This document shows, in pieces, positions 17,291 through 26,712 of a stretch of 64,000 nucleotides of DNA. The first letter of the stretch is position 1; the number at the start of each line of letters is the position of its first letter. The notes under the pieces are model-generated. The model was not told the origin of the DNA and ran no database searches. It saw only the letters and a list, made by a program, of their open reading frames with translations. Source of the stretch: Marispirochaeta aestuarii. Lineage in GTDB: Bacteria; Spirochaetota; Spirochaetia; JC444; Marispirochaetaceae. Location: positions 1 through 64,000 of the forward strand of contig NZ_MWQY01000009.1 in NCBI RefSeq assembly GCF_002087085.1, written 5' to 3'. The position numbers and the translations under genes are program-made.

Positions 17291-18145
17291 ATGAAATGGG
17301 CACTGGTTCTTTCAGGGGGCGGCGGCACCGGCCTCTCCCATATAGGAGTACTCAAAGGGCTTGAGGCCCTCAGGCTGAAACCGGACCTGATTGCCGGAAC
17401 CTCCATCGGGGCTATCATCGGCGGGGCCTATGCCTGCGGGATGGAGGTTGAAGACTTTGAAGAGCTTCTGAGGGATTTCAACATCTTCCATTATCTGGAA
17501 GGACGCAGTTTTCAGCTGAACATCGGGGCGGTAACCCGTTTCCTCCAGGCCCAGGAGGCGGTCAACCGCATGCTTATGAGCCGGGGAGCCGACGGGGGTT
17601 CAAAAATCCTGAAACTCCTCCACCGCATTACAAACAATGCGACTTTCTCGGATACCCGGATTCCGTTTTACTGTAATGCCGTCGATCTGAGAAGCGGCAG
17701 GGAGATCCTGATGCACCGTGGATCGGTGGCAGAGGCGATACGCGCGTCCATGGCTTTTCCCGGGGTATTTACCCCGGTGGAGCGGGACAAGCTGCTGCTC
17801 TGCGACGGTGCGGTGGCGGATAACCTGCCGGTCTGGATTCCCCGAAGTCTTGGAATAAAACGGGTCATCGCGGTAAACGTGACCCCCAGACGGACAGCGA
17901 CAAAGGAGGATATCGCCAACGGCTTCTCCATATTCCTGCGGGCCTTTACCATTGCCTGTTACGGCCAGACCAGGACCCCCAAAGACACACCCTCCCTGGA
18001 ACTTGTCCCGGGCAATACTGACCGCCCCTTTGATTTTTCATCTCCCGGGGAGTTAATCCGCATAGGTTACGAAACTGTGGTGGAACAGAAAAAGAAGATC
18101 CTTGGTATCACCACGCCCTGGTATCGGAGCCTGACCCGGGGATAA
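17291..18145 (+). CDS. Patatin-like phospholipase
   Basis: 284 residues with all patatin landmarks: the oxyanion loop SGGGGTGLSHIGVL (about 8-21), the nucleophile motif GTSIG (Ser about 39) and the catalytic aspartate in LLCDGAVADN (about 172-181). Bacterial patatins are serine-aspartate acyl hydrolases; this one has no signal peptide, so it probably acts at the inner face of the membrane. The ATG at 17291 has no clear ribosome site, yet the protein begins exactly as relatives do. The only plus-strand gene between 7 and 29 kb. Confidence 0.92.
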   Translation: MKWALVLSGGGGTGLSHIGVLKGLEALRLKPDLIAGTSIGAIIGGAYACGMEVEDFEELLRDFNIFHYLEGRSFQLNIGAVTRFLQAQEAVNRMLMSRGADGGSKILKLLHRITNNATFSDTRIPFYCNAVDLRSGREILMHRGSVAEAIRASMAFPGVFTPVERDKLLLCDGAVADNLPVWIPRSLGIKRVIAVNVTPRRTATKEDIANGFSIFLRAFTIACYGQTRTPKDTPSLELVPGNTDRPFDFSSPGELIRIGYETVVEQKKKILGITTPWYRSLTRG

Positions 18146-18149
18146 AAAA

Positions 18150-18186
18150 AGCTCCTGCTTCGGAACTGCCTTCCGCTGCAGGAGCT
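18150..18186 (-). terminator. Terminator between the convergent patatin and SPOR genes
   Basis: AGCTCCTGC (18150..18158) pairs with GCAGGAGCT (18178..18186). On the minus strand the stem is followed by seven T residues, so it ends the SPOR transcript. It may also weakly stop patatin transcription from the other side. Confidence 0.85.
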
Positions 18187-18209
18187 TGTACACAGATGAA
18201 ACCGAAAAC

Positions 18210-18881
18210 CTATAAGGTTTTCTCCACATACACCTCGAAAATCTGGCTTCCTTCGAAGCTGGAGATGTTCTTCACGTAGGAGAGGAACTTTTCCGCCTCG
18301 GCTTTATGTCTGTACGGCCCGATGCGGACCCGGAAATACTCTGTTCCGTTAATATTTCTGGTAAAGATTACCGAGTCAAATTCCTTTTCCTTCAGACTCT
18401 CCCTGGCCCGCTCCGCGCTGGACCGCTGGGTGAAGGAACCGGCCTGTATCCAGTATTCCGTTACCCGTACCGTTTTAGGGGGAGCGGGTTTTACAGGAGC
18501 CGGAGCTGGCCGGGGGGCCCGTACGACCTCCTGGGGTTCAGGGGCGGGCTTTGTCTCCGGAACCTGAGCCGAAGCTTCCACGCTTCCTGTTTCACCTTTC
18601 GTCGGTTCTGCCGACGCGGGTTCCGGCTCTGCGTCTTCCGTTACGCCGATAACAAAGCTCGTTTCCTCCTGTGCCGGTTCCTCAGGCTCGAGGGCGAGAG
18701 GCTTATCGCCGTTTTTCAGATGCTCGGTTACATCGAATATGTCTTCATCTACCGCTGCAATACCCTGATCGGCCACAGAACTCTCTGCCGGGGGAACAAA
18801 TAAGATAAACGCCGCGGCGACAACAACCAGGAAACCCGTTGCCAGGGCGAATACTATCCATAAAAGTTTCTGCTGTTCCAT
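18210..18881 (-). CDS. Membrane-anchored SPOR-domain protein
   Basis: 223 residues: a single N-terminal transmembrane segment (about 7-30), a long Pro, Glu and Ala rich linker (about 40-140), and a C-terminal SPOR domain (VTEYWIQAGSF onward, with FRVRIGPY). SPOR domains bind glycan strands stripped of stem peptides, so such proteins gather at the septum or other sites of wall remodelling. The gene begins 20 bp after coaE ends, likely in one operon polA-coaE-SPOR. Confidence 0.88.
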   Translation of the reverse strand: MEQQKLLWIVFALATGFLVVVAAAFILFVPPAESSVADQGIAAVDEDIFDVTEHLKNGDKPLALEPEEPAQEETSFVIGVTEDAEPEPASAEPTKGETGSVEASAQVPETKPAPEPQEVVRAPRPAPAPVKPAPPKTVRVTEYWIQAGSFTQRSSAERARESLKEKEFDSVIFTRNINGTEYFRVRIGPYRHKAEAEKFLSYVKNISSFEGSQIFEVYVEKTL

Positions 18882-18901
18882 TATCTGTATCTCCGTATCT
18901 G

Positions 18902-19456
18902 CTACAACAGGTCAAGAATACGGCGCTCAAACCTGCGCCGGTTGCCATTGTTAGCTACTCTAGATATATCGACATTTTCGCCGACTTTTTGAGGATACAA
19001 TTTGCGCTGGGAACGAAGTCTTCGAATGAACCCGCAGGGAGTAAGGGAATCCCGGCGCCGGGCGCGCAGAAAACGCACAGGAAGGGACGCGGTAATCCAC
19101 AGGACCTTGTCGCAGAAGCTGTGCAGTCCCATGGGAAAAAGCAGCGCCGCGTTTATGACTCCGTCTTTCCCTTCCCGCCTCAGGGAATCCACCCGGCGCC
19201 CGACCTCGTCTATCATCCAGGGATGAACAATCGCTTCCAGACGCCTGAGCTGCTCCGCATCGCTGAAAACGATTCTGCCCAGTTCCCTTCGGTCCGTTGT
19301 ACCAAAGGCTTCTTCAACCTCCCGCGCCATACGCTCTCGAGCGTAATGCCCCAGGGAATCCACATCGATCTCTTCATATCCCCTGCTCCGGAGGATCTCC
19401 GCCGCCAGGCTTTTTCCGGCACAGTAAAGACCCGCGACCCCGACGATCCTGCTCAA
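18902..19456 (-). CDS. coaE: Dephospho-CoA kinase (divergent)
   Basis: 184 residues. The P-loop is GVAGLYCAGKS (about 6-16). Asp in IDVDSLGH (about 33), IVHPWM (about 78) and the LID arginines (RFLRARRRD) follow CoaE order. It phosphorylates dephospho-CoA, the last step of coenzyme A synthesis. The C-terminus after about residue 140 is unlike typical CoaE and lacks a clear RxxxQ helix. The start must be the TTG at 19456, since no other codon precedes the P-loop; it overlaps the polA stop by 4 nt, so translation is coupled to polA. Confidence 0.85.
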   Translation of the reverse strand: MSRIVGVAGLYCAGKSLAAEILRSRGYEEIDVDSLGHYARERMAREVEEAFGTTDRRELGRIVFSDAEQLRRLEAIVHPWMIDEVGRRVDSLRREGKDGVINAALLFPMGLHSFCDKVLWITASLPVRFLRARRRDSLTPCGFIRRLRSQRKLYPQKVGENVDISRVANNGNRRRFERRILDLL

Positions 19457-22149
19457 TGGACGGCACCCCAGCTGTCGCCGTCCTCGATGCTCACCTTAAG
19501 GGGTACCGAAAGCTCAACAGCCGTCTGCATGGTATGAACGACAAGCTCCGAGACCCTCACGACTTCGTCCTCCGGGGCCTCCAGAATCAGTTCGTCATGG
19601 ACCTGGAGCAGCAGTTTTGTCCGGTACCCGCCCTCCATCAGGGCCATGTCGAGCTTGATCATGGCTGTCTTTACAATATCCGCCGCTGATCCCTGCACCG
19701 GCGTATTCACGGCAATCCGCTCTGCGCCGCTCTTTTCCGTCCTGTTGCGGCTGGTAATTCCCGGAACAAAACGCCGGTGTCCCATGAGGGTCCGCACATA
19801 ACCGCTTTTCTCGGTCTCGCTGACGGTGGCGTCTATAAACTCCCTCACCTTCGGATACTGGGCAAAATAGGCTTCTATAAAATGTGCGGCATCCGAGCGG
19901 GAAATGCGGAGCTCATTGGAAAGCCGGAAAGGGCTCATTCCGTAGATAACCCCGAAGTTGATGGTTTTAGCCACCCGGCGCTGATCCGGACTGACCTCCG
20001 CTTCATCCACACCGAAAATCAGAGCCGCGGTCTGGCGGTGGATATCCGTCCCCTTTTCAAAGGCCCTGCTCAGAGTCTCATCCCCCGAAAGATGGGCAAA
20101 AACGGCAAGCTCGATCTGAGCATAGTCGGCGCTGATAAAGCGGCACCCCTTGCGAGGAATAAAGGCGCTCCGGATGGCCCTGCCTGCCTCATCCCTGACG
20201 GGGATATTCTGCAGGTTGGGGTTCTTGCTGGCCAGACGTCCCGTGGCGGTACCGGTCTGTTGAAAACTGGTATGGATGCGTCCGGTGTGGGGGTTAATCT
20301 CCTTTGGAAGGGTATCCACGTAGGTGGACTTGAGCTTTGCCAGCCCCCGGTGCTTCAGAATAAGCTCCGGGACAGGATCCTCCTCGGCGAGCTGTTCAAG
20401 AACGGAGGTGTCCGTGGAGTATCCGGTCTTCGTCTTTTTTACAGGATTCAGTTTCCGTTCCTCGAACAGGATCTCCTGCAGCTGCTTGGTGGAGTTGATA
20501 TTGAACTCCCTGCCGCAGAGGTCCCAAATCTCTTTTTGAATCCCGTCCAGGGCTTTGGCAAGCTCCTTTCCATAGCGTTCCAGGGATTTTCCGTCCAGTC
20601 CGATTCCGGCATACTCCATCTCTGCGAGGACCCGGGTCAGCGGCATTTCAAGATCTCGAAAGGTCCGGGCAAGATCTTCCTCCTCGAGCCGGGGTTTCAG
20701 GTATTCGTAGAGCCGGAAGGTAATGTCCGCATCCTCCGCGGCATAGGCAGTCGCCTCCTTGAGGGGAACATCCTTGAACTCTTTTCCCTTGGGAACCACA
20801 TCGTCAAAATGGATGGTCCTGTACTGCAGCAGCCGTTCAGCGAGGGCGTCCATCCCGAAGGTATTGGCGGTGGAATCGAGGAGCCATGCTGCAACCATGG
20901 TGTCGAACAGCTTGGCCTGTATATCTTCTATTCCCCAGCGTTTGAGGACCTTGTAATCGTACTTCAGGTTCTGACCGACCCAGGTACAGTCCGGGTTCTT
21001 GAGGATCTCCGCGATCATACGCCGAACTCCCTCTTCCTCGAGGGTTTCGGTCCCCTCGCAGATCAGGGGAATATACCAGGCCTGCCCGGCCTCCAGAGCA
21101 ATGGAGACTCCCACGGGACGGGCCTTCATGGGATCCAGAGAGTCGGTTTCCACATCCAGGGCAAAGAGCTTCGCCTCGAGAAGAGCTTTTTTCAGCCGAT
21201 CCAGTTCATCCGCAGCAAGCAGGGAAATATATTCTGCATTTTCTCCGGAATAGCTGTCCTCTTTCTTCTCCGCCCGAACCTCCTTTGCCGTCCCCAGCTG
21301 TTCGGCAAGACTGCTTGCCCCCTCTCTCAGGAAGAGCCGAATTACCTGCTCCTTATCGTAATCTCCCAGAACGAGCTCTTCTGGGGGAGGAAGCTCCTGA
21401 ACATCGGTTTTGAGGGTGATCAGCTCCCGGCTTAAAAAAGCGTTCTCCCGCTCCTGCTGCAGTTTCTCCTGCTGCCCGGGACTCAGTTGATCGAGGTTCT
21501 CATAGATTCCTTCCAGGCTTCCGAACCTGCGGATCAGGTCCACCGCGCCCTTGGGGCCGATACCCTTTACCCCCGGAACATTGTCCGACTGGTCCCCCAC
21601 GAGGGAGAGGTAGTCCAGGATCTGTTCCGGGGCAACACCGAATTTTTCGGAAACTTCCTCCGGACCGACTTCGGCATAGCCGCCGCTTTTATCCGGAATC
21701 ATGGCACTCACGCTCTTTCCCACCAGCTGCATCAGATCCTTGTCTCCGGTAATGATGACGCAGGGCCAGCCTTCCGAAGCTGCCCGGGACGCATAGGTGG
21801 CGATGATATCATCAGCCTCCACCCCATCCTGTCTCAGCTGAGGGAATTTCATGGCCTTGAGAATCTCCTCGATTACAGGAACCTGGGCATGGAGATCCTC
21901 GGGAGCCTTTTCCCTGGTGGCCTTGTAGGCCGGATATTTTACATGGCGAAAGGTCGGCGTCATGGAATCGAACACCACCGCCAGGGATTCCGGGGAATAC
22001 TGCTGCATAATGCTCAGGAGGGTACGGAAAAAGCCGAAAACCGCAGAACTGTTCCGCCCCTGGGGATTAAACAGGGGTTTGCGGATAAAGGCAAAATAGG
22101 AACGGTAAATAAGGGCGTATCCGTCTACAAGATAGAGTTTTTTTGACAT
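19453..22149 (-). CDS. polA: DNA polymerase I
   Basis: 898 residues, family A. The N-terminal 5' nuclease (about 1-290) has LVDGYALIYRSYFA and VEADDIIAT. The 3'-5' proofreading domain (about 315-490) keeps its metal ligands: DVET, the Asp in LKYDYKVL and AYAAEDAD. The polymerase domain (about 500-898) has FISADYAQIELAVFAHLSGD, the O helix RRVAKTINFGVIYGMS and the VHDEL of motif C. It fills gaps in repair and removes Okazaki primers. It is first in a coupled polA-coaE-SPOR run. Confidence 0.97.
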   Translation of the reverse strand: MSKKLYLVDGYALIYRSYFAFIRKPLFNPQGRNSSAVFGFFRTLLSIMQQYSPESLAVVFDSMTPTFRHVKYPAYKATREKAPEDLHAQVPVIEEILKAMKFPQLRQDGVEADDIIATYASRAASEGWPCVIITGDKDLMQLVGKSVSAMIPDKSGGYAEVGPEEVSEKFGVAPEQILDYLSLVGDQSDNVPGVKGIGPKGAVDLIRRFGSLEGIYENLDQLSPGQQEKLQQERENAFLSRELITLKTDVQELPPPEELVLGDYDKEQVIRLFLREGASSLAEQLGTAKEVRAEKKEDSYSGENAEYISLLAADELDRLKKALLEAKLFALDVETDSLDPMKARPVGVSIALEAGQAWYIPLICEGTETLEEEGVRRMIAEILKNPDCTWVGQNLKYDYKVLKRWGIEDIQAKLFDTMVAAWLLDSTANTFGMDALAERLLQYRTIHFDDVVPKGKEFKDVPLKEATAYAAEDADITFRLYEYLKPRLEEEDLARTFRDLEMPLTRVLAEMEYAGIGLDGKSLERYGKELAKALDGIQKEIWDLCGREFNINSTKQLQEILFEERKLNPVKKTKTGYSTDTSVLEQLAEEDPVPELILKHRGLAKLKSTYVDTLPKEINPHTGRIHTSFQQTGTATGRLASKNPNLQNIPVRDEAGRAIRSAFIPRKGCRFISADYAQIELAVFAHLSGDETLSRAFEKGTDIHRQTAALIFGVDEAEVSPDQRRVAKTINFGVIYGMSPFRLSNELRISRSDAAHFIEAYFAQYPKVREFIDATVSETEKSGYVRTLMGHRRFVPGITSRNRTEKSGAERIAVNTPVQGSAADIVKTAMIKLDMALMEGGYRTKLLLQVHDELILEAPEDEVVRVSELVVHTMQTAVELSVPLKVSIEDGDSWGAVH

Positions 22150-22185
22150 AGAGAGCTCCTCCGTGCGGATCGTGCCGCAGGGCGG

Positions 22186-22521
22186 TCAGCACGATATATC
22201 TAAAAAAGTAGTGTTTTCATCGTACAGGCGCCTGGGACGTGGAGGGAGGGTACCCTTTTCGAGGCGCCCCTGCAAGAGGTTTTTCTTTTGGGAGATCCGG
22301 TCCTGAAGCGTCCGCTGCCGGCGTGTTACATCCCGGATCTCCTGTTCCAGTTGTCCATCGGGAAGATTCAGGCCTGTCCAGACCTTTAAAGAGGCTGCAA
22401 AGCGCCGGAACAACTCACGCTCCAGTTTCAGGTGTTCGGCGAAAACCGCAGGAAGATCTTTCTCGAGGTCGGCGGACAGAAACGTAAGAACCCGCCGGTA
22501 TTCCGATGCTGTCTGCAGCAC
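22186..22521 (-). CDS. Small helical protein after fliS (possible flagellar export chaperone)
   Basis: About 111 residues, almost wholly helical and charged, with a C-terminal tail ending in DISC. It follows fliS by 34 bp in the same direction, the position where fliT- or flgN-like chaperone genes often lie, but I see no sequence that proves this. The GTG at 22521 is preferred because AAGGA lies about 5 nt upstream. The same frame stays open to an ATG at 22641, inside fliS, but those codons have no ribosome site. Confidence 0.6.
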   Translation of the reverse strand: MLQTASEYRRVLTFLSADLEKDLPAVFAEHLKLERELFRRFAASLKVWTGLNLPDGQLEQEIRDVTRRQRTLQDRISQKKNLLQGRLEKGTLPPRPRRLYDENTTFLDISC

Positions 22522-22555
22522 CCGTTCCTTGAGCTCCGCCGCGTACGGGTGATTC

Positions 22556-22990
22556 TTACCCTGCGATATTGACGCCGCGGTAGCTGCTGGCATTTTCATC
22601 CATGGAGGTATTGGCATTGGCGGATATCTGCTGCCAGGCATTGCGTAACTCAGCCATCAGTTTCCGTACCGGTTTAAGGATCTCCGGTTTTTTGCGGATG
22701 TTGGCATCCAGAAGCTGCTGGTTAAAGTAGAAGTAGATATTATTCAGGTTCCTGGCTATATCGCCGCCCTTCTCAAAATCCAGGGATACCGTCAGTTCTG
22801 TAACCATATCCTGGGCACGGATAATGGCGTTATTGACCCTGTCAAGACGTTTATCTCCCTGCTCCATCAGCTCTATGGCAGTATCTATCTGCCGCAGGGC
22901 TTCGTCATAGAGCATTATCACAAGCTTTACGGGACTTGCGGTCTTGATATTGGTCTCTTTGTATGCATTCAGTGGGTTTGCTGAACTCAA
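22556..22990 (-). CDS. fliS: Flagellar export chaperone FliS
   Basis: About 144 residues. The start SSANPLNAYKETNIKTASPVKLVIMLYDEALRQ is split over helix 1 and is typical of spirochaete FliS; it keeps flagellin unfolded and escorts it to the export apparatus. I place the start at the TTG at 22990, because a strong AGGGAGGGGGGAG precedes it and the protein then begins like its relatives. The frame is open to an ATG at 23068, but that would add 26 unrelated residues encoded by a likely promoter. A sigma-28-like promoter lies at 23025..23052. Confidence 0.85.
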   Translation of the reverse strand: MSSANPLNAYKETNIKTASPVKLVIMLYDEALRQIDTAIELMEQGDKRLDRVNNAIIRAQDMVTELTVSLDFEKGGDIARNLNNIYFYFNQQLLDANIRKKPEILKPVRKLMAELRNAWQQISANANTSMDENASSYRGVNIAG

Positions 22991-23024
22991 AGCACTCCCC
23001 CCTCCCTGGTAATTATCAGTTATA

Positions 23025-23052
23025 GTATCGACGGAGGCAACTGTAATCTTGA
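23025..23052 (-). promoter_or_regulatory. Candidate sigma-28 (FliA) promoter of fliS
   Basis: On the minus strand TCAAGATT (23052 to 23045) and GTCGATAC (23032 to 23025) are separated by 12 bp. They match the flagellar consensus TAAAGTTT-N11-GCCGATAA at six of eight positions in each half. The site lies 35 bp upstream of the TTG start of fliS, which would place it correctly, and is the main reason for rejecting the longer start. Confidence 0.5.
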
Positions 23053-23079
23053 GCCGTCCGTCGACCATCCAGGAGGTAT

Positions 23080-25356
23080 CTACCTGGCATGTTCCATCAA
23101 TTCGCTGACCGGAACCAGTGTATACCCCAAGGATATCAGTTCGTCAATCAAGATATCAAGGGAATTAAAGAGATAATCCTCCCTCTCCGGATGAGTTTTG
23201 CCAATCCTCACCGGAATTATTGATCCCGGCTTCTTCTGCCGCAGGATTCTCTCCAGGATATCCGCCGCAGGAGCGTAGAGTTCTGCAAGGCGCCCGGAGC
23301 TGCAGGGGGTAATCCAGTCCAGAGGATCGACATCCCTGCCCACATAAGTATAGTTCATCTCCCTGGAGGCTTCAATTATATCGCTGTTTATAAAATAATA
23401 TGGAGCATGCCACAAAAGGGAGAGCTCATCCCCGGTTATTTTAAAGTAATCGTCCTCATTGCGGGCGAGTCCTCGCTTGATGAACTCCTTGTCCACGTCA
23501 AAACGGCTGTCAGTCATATCGAAGTAGGCATAAAACAGAGACCCCACTTCGTGACCGGAGGCGGAAATTTCGCGTACCGCGTCGGGATGCCGGCGCATGA
23601 ACTCCCCGTTAACAAAAAAGGTTCCCCGGATACCATAGTCCTTAAGGGTATGCAGAACCCGGGTAAGCCCTTCAATAGAGTCTATGGCATTGAAGACAAG
23701 AGAGACCTCACGGCGCCGGATCCGGGACCCATGGGTAAAGTTGGTGAAATCGACCGGGTCCTCCCTGTTCGGGAAGACATCGTAGCGCTTTTCAGGATAC
23801 CGGAAGAGGGTTTCCGTAACCAGACCCCGCAGATCCCGCACCATTACAGTGTTACGATAAGCCCCGCCTGTTCTGTCTTCCACATAAACACGGTAGTTGT
23901 CCGTCGCCACATTGACCGGGACCAGTTCGTCATCACCGGCGCTTATCCAGGTATCGCCAACCCGGTCCAGGGAGCTGCCGTCATGGCTAAGAACGCGAAT
24001 GGCGCCCTCGGGAGAAAAACCGGCGGCATCATGCTGGGAGAGGGAAATGAGAGAGGAACTTCTTTCCTCGAGATCGTACAGTCTGGTTTCATATGCACCG
24101 GCTATAATCAGCTGGGAGTCGCTGCGCCACAGAACATGGAGGGGGCGATTATAGCTTACCGACTGGATTATGTTGAAGGAGTAGTAGTTCCGGATTTCAA
24201 CCCGGTCCGCAAGAATCAGGGAACACATCTCCCCTCTTGGAGAAAGAACCAGGTTCTCCACTCCATCGATATCGACCCGGCTGAAGCGGGTCTCACCCGC
24301 CGGGAGATTGAGCCGGAACAGCTGTGACTGATCACTGCCTTTTACCAGGCCATCGGTTAGCAGGGTGACGATATCGCCGGAGGACCAGAGAACCTTCCTG
24401 ACCATGGAGTTCCGGGGCAGATAAAGATACGGCAGGGTAGTGGCATCCCCTGTACTGATATAGTCATCGGGGGAGAGGGGATACAGGAAGATATTCTGTC
24501 CCCCCTTGTTCAGAAGAATCCTGGAACCATCGGGAGATATCCAGAAAGCGTCGAAGACCGGGTCAAACTCAAAGGGAATTTTTCCGGCAATGTGGCCGAC
24601 TTCAAAAAGACCGGTATAAATGGAACGGGTAAAGAATTCGGGGCTCAAAACCTGATATACAAGGTTTCCCGTAACATAGTACAGATCGCTCTGCCCGGCC
24701 CAGCGGATACTGGACAGGCCTCCCTTTCCCAGGGCCCGAAAGCTCTCATCTATAACCCGGTCTCCCATCAGCTGGTCCATGGAAAAATAATAGAGATATC
24801 CCCCCTTCTGATACACAAAAAAACGGGAATTCGGGGCCCAGGAGGCGTTGGGACTGTCCAGGACCATCTCCACCGCCGGAGAGATCAGGAACTCCTTTTC
24901 CTGGCCCACATGATACAGCATCAGATCCGCATACCCATGGCTTGTCGCAGAAAGATAGAGAAGATAACGGCCGTCCGGGGAAGCACTGAGGGTATTGATC
25001 TTGCCCGTCTGTATTTCCGTACCATTTACAAAGGCGTTGAAGGTACTGAGGGGACGCATAGTATTCAGGGAGTCGTCGCTGCGGAACACCCCGAAACGGT
25101 TTTGGATCTGCAGTTTCTCTCCTCCGTTTATCAGGGCTGTCTGTTCCGGAAAAAAGGTGAGTTGTCCCATGTTCCCGGAGGAAAGATCGGCCTGAAAAAG
25201 GGTGGAATAACTGCCGAAACTCGGAGAAGCGGCATTTGCCTTGAACAGCAGAATGTCATCTGAGGAGAGCCGGAGATCCGAGAAACGTACTTGTCCTGAC
25301 AAGGGTGCCGTGAGGACCGACAGGATAAGCAGAATAAAGGAATACCTGTACTTCAT
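23080..25356 (-). CDS. Secreted beta-propeller protein with a degenerate polysaccharide deacetylase domain
   Basis: 758 residues. A signal peptide (MKYRYSFILLILSVLTAPLSG) opens a TolB/WD40-like propeller (about 25-510) with repeated units such as LSASPDGRYLLYLS and WISPDGSRILLNKG. The last 220 residues follow the NodB deacetylase fold (IRGTFFVNGEFMRRHPDAVREI, SASGHEVG), but the catalytic motifs are altered. Motif 1, normally TFDDGP, is FNAIDS. The motif 2 histidines (H-x3-H) are replaced by Leu and Tyr in GHEVGSLFYAYF. The late LHD is PVRIG. It may therefore bind glycan without cleaving it. It starts 35 bp after the PhoH gene. Confidence 0.8.
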   Translation of the reverse strand: MKYRYSFILLILSVLTAPLSGQVRFSDLRLSSDDILLFKANAASPSFGSYSTLFQADLSSGNMGQLTFFPEQTALINGGEKLQIQNRFGVFRSDDSLNTMRPLSTFNAFVNGTEIQTGKINTLSASPDGRYLLYLSATSHGYADLMLYHVGQEKEFLISPAVEMVLDSPNASWAPNSRFFVYQKGGYLYYFSMDQLMGDRVIDESFRALGKGGLSSIRWAGQSDLYYVTGNLVYQVLSPEFFTRSIYTGLFEVGHIAGKIPFEFDPVFDAFWISPDGSRILLNKGGQNIFLYPLSPDDYISTGDATTLPYLYLPRNSMVRKVLWSSGDIVTLLTDGLVKGSDQSQLFRLNLPAGETRFSRVDIDGVENLVLSPRGEMCSLILADRVEIRNYYSFNIIQSVSYNRPLHVLWRSDSQLIIAGAYETRLYDLEERSSSLISLSQHDAAGFSPEGAIRVLSHDGSSLDRVGDTWISAGDDELVPVNVATDNYRVYVEDRTGGAYRNTVMVRDLRGLVTETLFRYPEKRYDVFPNREDPVDFTNFTHGSRIRRREVSLVFNAIDSIEGLTRVLHTLKDYGIRGTFFVNGEFMRRHPDAVREISASGHEVGSLFYAYFDMTDSRFDVDKEFIKRGLARNEDDYFKITGDELSLLWHAPYYFINSDIIEASREMNYTYVGRDVDPLDWITPCSSGRLAELYAPAADILERILRQKKPGSIIPVRIGKTHPEREDYLFNSLDILIDELISLGYTLVPVSELMEHAR

Positions 25357-25391
25357 ATCCTTTTCATTGTCGGCATACGCATGCCAAATCG

Positions 25392-26690
25392 TTACAGCAG
25401 TTCCGCCGCCAGTTCCGCCAGGGCGCTGCGCTCCGATTTATCCAGGGTTACATGGCCAAAGAGTGCCTGCCCCTTCAGGGTCTCCACCAGGTAGGTCAGT
25501 CCGTTGGAGCTTGAATCCAGGTAGGGACTGTCAATCTGGTAAGGATCCCCCGTCAACACCACCTTGGTCCCCTCCCCGGCCCGGCTGACGATGGTCTTGA
25601 TCTCATGGGGCGAGAGGTTCTGGGCCTCGTCGATGATGATATACTGATCCGGCAGAGACCTTCCGCGGATATAGGTAAGGGCCTCCAGTTCCAGCAGGTT
25701 GTTATTGAGAAGAGAATCCACGCTTTTGATGTTCTGTTTTTTATAAACCGAAAGAATATACTCCAGGTTATCGAAAAGCGGCTGCATCCAGTGGGACAGC
25801 TTCTCGTTTTTGGCCCCCGGCAGGTACCCGATGTCTTTTCCCATGGGTATCACCGGCCGGCTTACCAGGACCCGTTTATAGGCATTCTGCTCCAGCACCT
25901 GAGAAAGCCCGGCGGCGATGGCAAGCAGGGTTTTACCCGTTCCCGCCTTGCCGACCAGACTTACGAGACGGATTTCCGGGTCCTGCAGCAGTTCAAGGGC
26001 CATCCGCTGCTTCTCGTTCAGCGGAACTACACCGCTGACGGCTTCCATCTCACCAAGAATAGCCTGTACCATGCCGTCCCGATACCGGCCGAGAACCCGG
26101 GTCTCCGTTTTGGGATGCCCCGCCAGAACAAACTCGTTGGTAAAGAGTTTCTGTTCCAGGGAAACGGCTTCACCCCGCTGCAGCTGGTCGAGAATCTCCA
26201 CGGAGGTCTCGAGCTCCCGCCATCCCGGGTAGAGTTCCATGATATTGACCTTCTGGCGCTCATAATCCACGGCCTTGAGCCCCAGGGCAGTAGCCTTTAC
26301 CCTGGCGTTTATGTCCTTGGAAACGAAAAAGACCTTTTTCCCTTCACTCTTCAGGGACATTGCGGTGAGAAGGATTTTATTGTCCACCTTTTCCCGGCTC
26401 AGGTCGGCGGGGATTTTACTCGCCTGGGCAAAGGAGACCCTCAGCAGTATCCCGTCCCCGACTTTGGCTCCCTTGTTCAGATCTCCGTGCTTTCCCACCT
26501 CATCCAGAAAGCGGATGGCCTGACGGGCGTTGCGCCCTTTTTCATCACTGAAGGTTTTCAGCTTGTCCAGCTCTTCCAGGACCCAGAGGGGAACAACCAC
26601 TTCGTTATCGCGAAACGAGAGAATGCAGTCCGGTTTATGGATGAACACGTTGGTATCAAGTACAAAGGTCTTCATTTCGTCCCTGGCCAT
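25392..26690 (-). CDS. PIN-PhoH fusion ATPase (PhoH2/YlaK-type)
   Basis: 432 residues. An N-terminal PIN nuclease domain (TFVLDTNVFIHKPDC, Asp about 11, then VVPLWVLEELDKLK) is joined to a PhoH ATPase with Walker A GKAGTGKTLLA and Walker B IIDEAQN, then TKVVLTGDPYQID. Proteins with this pairing are toxin-like RNA-processing ATPases in some actinobacteria and are otherwise common single-copy genes. The start at ATG 26690 has AGGAG 6 nt upstream; the same frame stays open for 82 more codons to 26936, but those lie inside the DUF4349 gene and read as a shadow. Confidence 0.9.
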   Translation of the reverse strand: MARDEMKTFVLDTNVFIHKPDCILSFRDNEVVVPLWVLEELDKLKTFSDEKGRNARQAIRFLDEVGKHGDLNKGAKVGDGILLRVSFAQASKIPADLSREKVDNKILLTAMSLKSEGKKVFFVSKDINARVKATALGLKAVDYERQKVNIMELYPGWRELETSVEILDQLQRGEAVSLEQKLFTNEFVLAGHPKTETRVLGRYRDGMVQAILGEMEAVSGVVPLNEKQRMALELLQDPEIRLVSLVGKAGTGKTLLAIAAGLSQVLEQNAYKRVLVSRPVIPMGKDIGYLPGAKNEKLSHWMQPLFDNLEYILSVYKKQNIKSVDSLLNNNLLELEALTYIRGRSLPDQYIIIDEAQNLSPHEIKTIVSRAGEGTKVVLTGDPYQIDSPYLDSSSNGLTYLVETLKGQALFGHVTLDKSERSALAELAAELL

Positions 26691-26712
26691 GGGAACTCCT
26701 TCACTGTTGTCT

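Noticed and set aside
19777-21435. 552-codon plus-strand open frame
   Set aside because: Antisense shadow of polA in a GC-rich region; PolA shows every conserved motif in the opposite strand.
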